Positions 58,812 through 64,000 of a DNA stretch of 64,000 bases are shown piece after piece. Under the pieces are notes generated by a model, which did not search any database, was not told the DNA's origin, and was given only the letters and a program-made list of their open reading frames with translations. Both the position numbers and the translations under genes were made by a program. Source of the stretch: Leptolyngbya sp. BL0902. GTDB taxonomy: Bacteria > Cyanobacteriota > Cyanobacteriia > Phormidesmidales > Phormidesmidaceae. The first letter of the stretch is position 1. Each line of letters opens with the position of its first letter. Location of the stretch: positions 3,563,906 to 3,627,905 of the forward strand of contig NZ_CP046155.1 of the NCBI RefSeq assembly GCF_016403105.1, in the 5' to 3' direction.

Positions 58812-60383
58812 ATGGCCAAGACAAGCGACAGTAACGGAAAGACCAGTAACGGTCGCCTCTTCACCACCCAACAGAGCCTCGACAGCTACGTTAAGTCCAT
58901 CTGCGACATCATGCGCCGCTCCAACTGTGCCGGGGCGCTCCAGTATGTTCCAGAACTCACCTGGATCCTCTTTCTACGCATCCTCGACGAGCTAGAAGCG
59001 GGCGAACAAGACGAACTCGAAGCCCTGGGGCAAGACTTTAAGCCCTCCATTGGCTTTCCCTACCGCTGGCGCGAATGGGCCGCCCCCCACGACGAAGACC
59101 CGCTCAAGCAAGTCGATGGCCTCCCCCAAGGCTGGAAACGCAAAGAACTTACCGACGGGGCAGAGGGCGAGTTCTTCAAATTCCTCCACACCGACCTGAT
59201 TCCCCACCTCAAAGCCCTCAAAACCCTGCCCGATGCCACCCCCCGCCAAAAAGTCATCAGCGAAATTCTCTCCAGCGTCGAACGCACCCGCATCGACACC
59301 GAAAAGAACTTCCTCGACATTCTCGACAAAGTTCACAACATCCACCTAGAGGGCATTGACCCCACCCACATTTTTCCGCTGTCCCAGGTGTATGAAGGGC
59401 TGCTGCTGAAGATGGGCGAAAAGGGCAACGACGGCGGCCAATTCTTTACGCCCCGCGTGGTCATTCGCGCCATGGTCAAGGCCATTGATCCCAAAATTGG
59501 CGAAACCATCTACGATCCGGGCTGCGGCACGGGCGGATTCCTGGCCGAAGGCTTTAACCACATCCGCCAAGCCTTGGGCGACCACATCGACGCCGACCAG
59601 CAAGAAACCCTGAAATACAAAACCTTCTACGGCCGCGAAAAAGACAACGCCATCTACCCCATCGCCCTCGCCAACCTGGTGCTCCACGGCATCGACCTGC
59701 CCCACCTCTGGCACGGCAACACGTTGACAGGCGGCGTCACCTACGACGGGCTCTACGACGGTGCCCCGTCCCAATTCGATGTGTTGCTGATGAACCCACC
59801 CTTTGGCGGCAAAGAAGATAAAGCCGCCCAAACCGACTTTGCCTACAAAACCAGTTCCACCCAGGCGCTTTTTCTTCAGCACACCCTCGCCGCCATGAAA
59901 AACGGCGGACGCTGTGGCATTGTTTTGGATGAAGGCATCCTCTTTCGCACCAACGAAACCGCCTTCGTACAAACTAAACGCAAGCTGCTCGACGATTGCG
60001 ACGTGTGGGCCATTGTTAGCCTGCCCCCTGGGGTGTTTACGGCAGCGGGGGCCGGGGTAAAAACCAACCTGGTCTTTTTCACCAAGGGCAAACCCACCGA
60101 ATCCATCTGGTACTACGACCTCAGTGATCGCAAAGTCACCAAGAAAAAGCCCCTGCTCGATAAAGACTTCGACCCATTCTTTGAGCTACTGCCCAGCCGG
60201 GGCGACAGCGATTGCAGTTGGACAGTGACCCGTGCCGACATCGAGGCCAAAAACTTCGACCTCAAGGCTGTCAATCCCAATAAGGTCAACGAGGAAGATG
60301 ACCGCACCCCCACGCAACTCCTCGACATCATCGAGGCTAAAGGTAAGGAAGTTGAGGCGGCCTTAGCCAAGCTGAGGGGCTGA
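58812..60383 (+). CDS. hsdM: Type I restriction-modification DNA methyltransferase subunit
   Basis: This 523-aa N6-adenine methyltransferase has an N-terminal HsdM helical domain (about 15-150, SYVKSICDIMRRSN). The SAM-binding motif is YDPGCGTGGFLAEGF near 236 and the catalytic motif NPPFGG near 327. It is full length. It would need HsdS for sequence recognition; no hsdS gene is in the window, and hsdR is truncated. The complex, if it works, could only methylate. Confidence 0.94.
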   Translation: MAKTSDSNGKTSNGRLFTTQQSLDSYVKSICDIMRRSNCAGALQYVPELTWILFLRILDELEAGEQDELEALGQDFKPSIGFPYRWREWAAPHDEDPLKQVDGLPQGWKRKELTDGAEGEFFKFLHTDLIPHLKALKTLPDATPRQKVISEILSSVERTRIDTEKNFLDILDKVHNIHLEGIDPTHIFPLSQVYEGLLLKMGEKGNDGGQFFTPRVVIRAMVKAIDPKIGETIYDPGCGTGGFLAEGFNHIRQALGDHIDADQQETLKYKTFYGREKDNAIYPIALANLVLHGIDLPHLWHGNTLTGGVTYDGLYDGAPSQFDVLLMNPPFGGKEDKAAQTDFAYKTSSTQALFLQHTLAAMKNGGRCGIVLDEGILFRTNETAFVQTKRKLLDDCDVWAIVSLPPGVFTAAGAGVKTNLVFFTKGKPTESIWYYDLSDRKVTKKKPLLDKDFDPFFELLPSRGDSDCSWTVTRADIEAKNFDLKAVNPNKVNEEDDRTPTQLLDIIEAKGKEVEAALAKLRG

Positions 60384-60453
60384 TGGGGAAGTTGGGCACG
60401 ATCACTACTAGATAACTAGAGTTGTCTGTACAGCCAAACGTTCACTAACCGCA

Positions 60454-60618
60454 TCATGGGTCTCGACCAGGGGCAAACTGCCTGAGCGTTTTCATGAGCT
60501 TGTTGCGATCTTGCCATTTCTTCACCTTGCCCAAGGGATACACCTTGGCAATAAACGGGGCAGGATGACTTTGGGCAAAGCGTTCCATTTTAGGAATCGC
60601 GTTCACGATATCGCGCAT
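60454..60618 (-). CDS. Small unrecognised frame (54 aa)
   Basis: A minus-strand ATG at 60618 opens a 54-codon frame ending at 60454, with residues such as IPKMERFAQSHPAPFIAKVY and KKWQDRNKLMKTLRQFAP. It has a gene-like residue mix and may be the end of a larger broken gene. It lies just where the darG-like gene lost its 5' end. Low confidence. Confidence 0.3.
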   Translation of the reverse strand: MRDIVNAIPKMERFAQSHPAPFIAKVYPLGKVKKWQDRNKLMKTLRQFAPGRDP

Positions 60619-60668
60619 GAGTTCTGCCCTAGGTTAAGCAGTACAAGCGGGCCTGCGATCACAACGAG

Positions 60669-61565
60669 GTGCAGCCAGGGCAGATGTTCACCGTGGCCAC
60701 GGGCAATCTGTTGAACCCACGCTACATCATTAACTTTCCCACCAAGCGCCACTGGAAGGGCAAGTCAAAGCTGGAAGACATCAAAGCTGGACTCAAAGCA
60801 CTGGTAGCGGAGGTGCAGCGGCTAGAGCTAGGGTCTATTGCCGTGCCGCCCCTGGGCTGTAGCAATGGGGGGCTAGATTGGGCAGTGGTCAAGCCACTAA
60901 TTGTCGAGGCCTTTGCTGATCTGCCCACGGTGCAGGTGCTGATCTTCGAGCCGGGGGGTGCTCCCGCTGCCGACCAGGTGCAGGTGAAGACCTCCAAACC
61001 TCCCATGACCCGATCACGGGCGCTGGTGGTGTCGCTGTTTGAACGCTACGGCATACCGGGCTACAAGCTGGGACGGCTGGAGGCCCAAAAGCTGGCCTAT
61101 CTGCTCCAGGAGGCGGGCGAACCGGGCCTGAAGCTGGAGTTTAGGCCGCACCACTATGGCCCCTACGCCGACAAGCTAAACCACGCCCTTCAGCGTATTG
61201 ATGGGCACTACATCCAGGGCTATGGCGATCGCGCCCAGAAGTCGCAGATTACTGTGTTGCCCCAGGGAAGCGAGGCGGCAGCGGCGTTTTTGGCCGATCA
61301 TCCCGATGCCCACCAGCGTCTAGAGCAGGTGAGCCAGCTCATTGAGGGGTTTGAGACCCCCTACGGCATGGAGATGTTGGCGACGGTACACTGGGTGGCC
61401 AAGCACAACCCGGCGGCGGCGGTGGATGTGGAGGTGGCCGTTGCGGGGGTGCAGGCGTGGAGTGACCGCAAGCGCCAGATTTTTAAGCCCCAGCACCTCC
61501 AGGTGGCATGGAAACGGCTGAAATCGCAGGGCTGGCTTACGAGTCCTCCAGCGCCGCTTGAATAA
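60669..61565 (+). pseudogene. darG: DarG-like macrodomain antitoxin, 5'-truncated
   Basis: The frame matches DarG from VQPGQMFTVATGNLLNPRYI, through YIINFPTKRHWKGKSKLEDI and AVPPLGCSNGGLDW, to a C-terminal DarG domain (about residues 120-298). In-frame sequence upstream (KQYKRACDHNE, from about 60636) also matches, but then a TAG stops it, and the first 45 or so residues with the ADP-ribose-binding VMGKGIA-type loop are missing. DarG normally removes ADP-ribose that DarT puts on thymidine in DNA. No darT is present. A shorter product from the GTG at 60669 is possible but should not be active. Confidence 0.78.
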
Positions 61566-61908
61566 CGTCAATGAGGTCATCGTCGGCGGGGCGTTTGGCA
61601 AATTGCTCGTGGCTGTAGATCCAGAGCAGCTTGATCCGGAGGGTGGCGTCGTTGACCAGGTACATCAGCCGAATCTGGCCGGAAGCTCCTTTGCCGACCT
61701 GGAACCGCAGTTTGTAGAACGCCCACCCATCGGGGATGGCGGCACGGCGGGGTTGGGGTTCGCGTTCGGCTTTGGGATGTTCGGGGTTGAGGGTGATTTC
61801 TTTGAGGTATTGGGCCAGTTGGGCTTTGAGGGCGGGGGTTGCCAGCTTTTTGAAGGATCGCTGAAACTTCCTCGTTTCCTCAAGCGAGTAGGGATTCGAG
61901 CCAGTCAT
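61537..61908 (-). CDS. RelE/ParE-like toxin of a Panacea module
   Basis: This 123-aa protein has the RelE-superfamily plan: YSLEETRKFQRSFKKL, a central strand GWAFYKLRFQVGKGASGQIR and LRIKLLWIYSHEQF near 92. RelE-type toxins act on ribosome-bound mRNA, though related folds inhibit gyrase; which applies here is unknown. It overlaps the 3' end of the upstream Panacea-domain gene by 29 bp, so the two are coupled. The tail overlaps the end of the darG remnant on the other strand. Confidence 0.83.
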   Translation of the reverse strand: MTGSNPYSLEETRKFQRSFKKLATPALKAQLAQYLKEITLNPEHPKAEREPQPRRAAIPDGWAFYKLRFQVGKGASGQIRLMYLVNDATLRIKLLWIYSHEQFAKRPADDDLIDVIQAALEDS

Positions 61909-62470
61909 CGATGTTCTCTCGCTGAATCACGGGCTGGGGTTGGGCGGGGTCAAAGGCATCCCGCAGGGCATTCACCACCAAAAAATGGTAGGCGGGGTGG
62001 TCTCGCTCGATCTCCAGGAGCTTTTGTTCGCCAAGGAGGTGCATGTCCTCTAGGGCAATGGGTTCGGTGGAACTGGCGCGTTCGGGCAATCCTCGGCGGG
62101 CTTTTTTCCACGGAAATTCGAGGTGGGTCATGCTGCTGAGCACGTAGGCGTGGTGAAGGCCAAAGTAGTCCCACACTTCATCGAGAAGCTGCTGTTGGAG
62201 GGTGGGGATTGTGGCTAGTTCTGCCGAGTCGGGGATGGGGAGCTGGTTGGCTTCAAAGTCGCTATAGAACCGATAGGCCGGAGGGCAGACGGGGCCATAG
62301 CGCCACGCCTGCATCTCGTTCTCAAAGAGGGGTTCATCGTAGAGGGCCAGGTGTAGGCTCTGGGCATAGTAGAGCAGCTTTTGCACCTTCATGTTGGTCA
62401 TGTCGGCTTCGCGGCCATCGTCATAGGCCCGAGCGATGAAATAACGCGCAATGTCTAGGCAATCCAGCAT
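61880..62470 (-). CDS. Panacea-domain (DUF4065/SocA-like) antitoxin
   Basis: GGAGG six bases before the ATG at 62470 fixes the start. The 196-aa protein has the DUF4065 pattern: DIARYFIARAYDDGREADMT, MKVQKLLYYAQSLHLALYD near 27, and AWRYGPVCPPAYRFYSDF near 56. Panacea antitoxins pair with many different toxin folds. The gene order antitoxin-toxin with overlap fits a functional module. The longer frame to 62611 is not needed. Confidence 0.88.
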   Translation of the reverse strand: MLDCLDIARYFIARAYDDGREADMTNMKVQKLLYYAQSLHLALYDEPLFENEMQAWRYGPVCPPAYRFYSDFEANQLPIPDSAELATIPTLQQQLLDEVWDYFGLHHAYVLSSMTHLEFPWKKARRGLPERASSTEPIALEDMHLLGEQKLLEIERDHPAYHFLVVNALRDAFDPAQPQPVIQRENIDDWLESLLA

Positions 62471-62647
62471 GGTTCCCTCCCGCAATCGCGGCCCCGCAGG
62501 CGTTGTGCCCACAGATAGCGGTGAACGTTGGTACAGATATTCTGATTGTAGAAGCTTTGTGGAATTGCCCTCAACCCCTACTATGGGTAGCGGTTGAGGG
62601 GTTTGCCTCACGCTAAATGTGGTGGGGTTTGCAGCTCATCGAGAGGG

Positions 62648-64000
62648 CTACGGCTCGGTGGCTACCTCCACCTCCAGCGACTCGGAGAGTAGGTCGGTGA
62701 TTTTGACGCGGATGGTGCCAGCGTCGGCGGGGATGGGGTAGCGGCCTGTCACCAGGTCGTTTTTGCTGGGGATGTCTACCTGGAGAGGTTGGAACACCGC
62801 CCCGTCGTAGTTCCAGTCGATCATCACCGATTCCACCAGTTCGCGCCAGTCTTCGACGTTTTCCTGTTGCAGGCTGAGCTTGCCCAGCAGGTTCATAGGA
62901 TAGAACGCCTCGATCACCAGTTCGCCGCCCTGGGCCACAATGCGGGCCTCCGAGTCGCGCTTGAACTGGATGTCTTGTTTGTCGCGGAGGATATCGACTA
63001 CCTCCACATCTAGCTCGAAGGGTTTGACCTCTTTTTTGAGCTGGGCGGCCAGGTCTGGCTCGTGGCCCATGCAGACCAGGGTAATTTTCTCCACGGGGGC
63101 ACGGGCGTTTTCTTGGTGCTTTTGCTCGAAGGTTTTGTAGTCGAACCCGGCGATCAGTTCATTCAGGTCGGCGCGGGTGGCAATGCGGTTGACAGGCATG
63201 ATTTTGACCCTGCGCCCATCTTTTACCCCATCGAACAAGTTACCCTGCTCTAGCCGGTCTACCTCCAGCGCCTCTAGCAGCAAGTCCTTGGCCTCTAGGG
63301 GGTTGCGGAACACGTCGTAGTGGTTGACGTTGTAGACCTCAAAACCCGTGTAAAACGTCGTCGGCTCCGGTGGGGCGGTGGGCGCGGTTTCGTCTTCGTC
63401 CTCGGTATCTGCACCAGCGCCATAGGAACCGCCACTATCCGCCGCCAGTGGGGTGCCCCCAACCTTGCCCCCAGCAATCACCCGCAGCCCCGGAGCCACA
63501 GGCAACTCACCCTGGGCTGGCTGGGCCTGGGTCTGGGCAAGGTCTGCCGCCACTTTTAGCAACCGCTTGGTGGTAATTTGCACCGCCCCTAGGTTAATAT
63601 CGGCCCCAATAAACCGCCGCCCCAATTTCATGGCTACGGCTTGGGTGGTGCCACTGCCCATAAAGCAATCGAAGATAATATCATCAGGACTAGAAGCTAT
63701 TTGCAAGATTCTCTCAAGAAGAGTTTCAGGCTTCTGTGTTGGATAATCTTGGCGCTCTTTAGCTTGAGAATTAACAGGAAATATATCATCCCAAATGGTT
63801 GTCATTGGTCGGCCTTCAAGCTCATCCAAATATCTCTTTTGTCTTGCCACACCATTGGACGTATATTCAATCTTCCCCTGCTTCTCGTATTCCTCCATTT
63901 TCTCTCTACCAACCCTCCAAACTCTACGCACACCTCGCCATTCATAATCTAAGTTTGGCCTATCAGGATTAGGGTTAATTAAACTGTCAGTTGTATAAAA
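62648..64000 (-). CDS. Type III-like site-specific DNA methyltransferase (5' end beyond window)
   Basis: At least 450 residues are visible; the gene begins outside the window. Near the edge NPDRPNLDYEWRGVRRVW and YPTQKPETLLERIL are typical of type III Mod or related N6/N4 methyltransferases. The SAM motif FDCFMGSGTTQAVAMKLGRR follows. The catalytic D/N-P-P-Y motif would lie beyond the edge. The C-terminal 300 residues contain a charged linker and a further domain (KIMPVNRIATRADLNELIAG) common in these enzymes. A restriction partner would be expected on the other side. Confidence 0.88.
   Translation of the reverse strand, partial: FYTTDSLINPNPDRPNLDYEWRGVRRVWRVGREKMEEYEKQGKIEYTSNGVARQKRYLDELEGRPMTTIWDDIFPVNSQAKERQDYPTQKPETLLERILQIASSPDDIIFDCFMGSGTTQAVAMKLGRRFIGADINLGAVQITTKRLLKVAADLAQTQAQPAQGELPVAPGLRVIAGGKVGGTPLAADSGGSYGAGADTEDEDETAPTAPPEPTTFYTGFEVYNVNHYDVFRNPLEAKDLLLEALEVDRLEQGNLFDGVKDGRRVKIMPVNRIATRADLNELIAGFDYKTFEQKHQENARAPVEKITLVCMGHEPDLAAQLKKEVKPFELDVEVVDILRDKQDIQFKRDSEARIVAQGGELVIEAFYPMNLLGKLSLQQENVEDWRELVESVMIDWNYDGAVFQPLQVDIPSKNDLVTGRYPIPADAGTIRVKITDLLSESLEVEVATEP

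Overview
The window is chromosomal DNA of a fairly GC-rich cyanobacterium. The photosystem II genes psbH and psbN in their usual divergent arrangement, a plant-type [2Fe-2S] ferredoxin, cyanophycinase, phytoene synthase, two pheophorbide-a-oxygenase-like Rieske proteins, a stand-alone PCP_red microprotein and a DICT-domain histidine kinase all point that way. The richness in toxin-antitoxin modules, pseudogenes and repeats resembles filamentous, Leptolyngbya-like genomes, but the genus is inference. No rRNA, tRNA or CRISPR array was found.

From 1 to 25 kb the window is mostly core metabolism: a Rieske oxygenase, glycogen phosphorylase, phytoene synthase, serine hydroxymethyltransferase, a WecA/TagO-type glycosyl-phosphate transferase, a dienelactone-hydrolase-like secreted protein, a DICT-GAF histidine kinase, pth-tatA-psbH opposite psbN, rpsP-khpA-phoH, the rsmA-ispE-DUF3082 cluster, and nifJ followed by a dihydroorotate-dehydrogenase-like gene. 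From 25.0 to 29.3 kb lies an AT-richer accessory island. It holds two small hydrophobic-protein genes, then four tandem DUF433/DUF5615 antitoxin-toxin modules, one with a wrecked toxin, separated by copies of a roughly 75-bp intergenic repeat.

From 29.4 to 46.8 kb core genes return: argC, dps, petF, trmD, cphB, a glutathione peroxidase, an ExoD-like gene, trpD, an HD hydrolase, mutS, a second Rieske oxygenase and an ABC permease. Several conserved unknowns lie among them. From 47.2 to 51.8 kb two genes encode what looks like a complete glucose phosphotransferase system: a IIA-HPr-EI fusion and a PtsG-like IICB with an extra IIB-like domain lacking the active cysteine. This is unexpected in a cyanobacterium. 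Palindromic GC-rich repeats surround them and recur elsewhere in the window.

From 54.2 kb to the end the window is a decaying defence island. A type I restriction hsdR is cut off after about 292 codons, just where an AT-rich two-gene module begins (a C-terminal J-domain protein and an HNH-nuclease-like protein). An IS1634-like transposase remnant, a broken Rpn/DUF2887 gene, an intact hsdM, a 5'-truncated DarG-like macrodomain gene without DarT, a Panacea-type toxin-antitoxin pair and the 3' part of a type III-like DNA methyltransferase follow. The J-domain/HNH pair is the best candidate here for an undescribed system.
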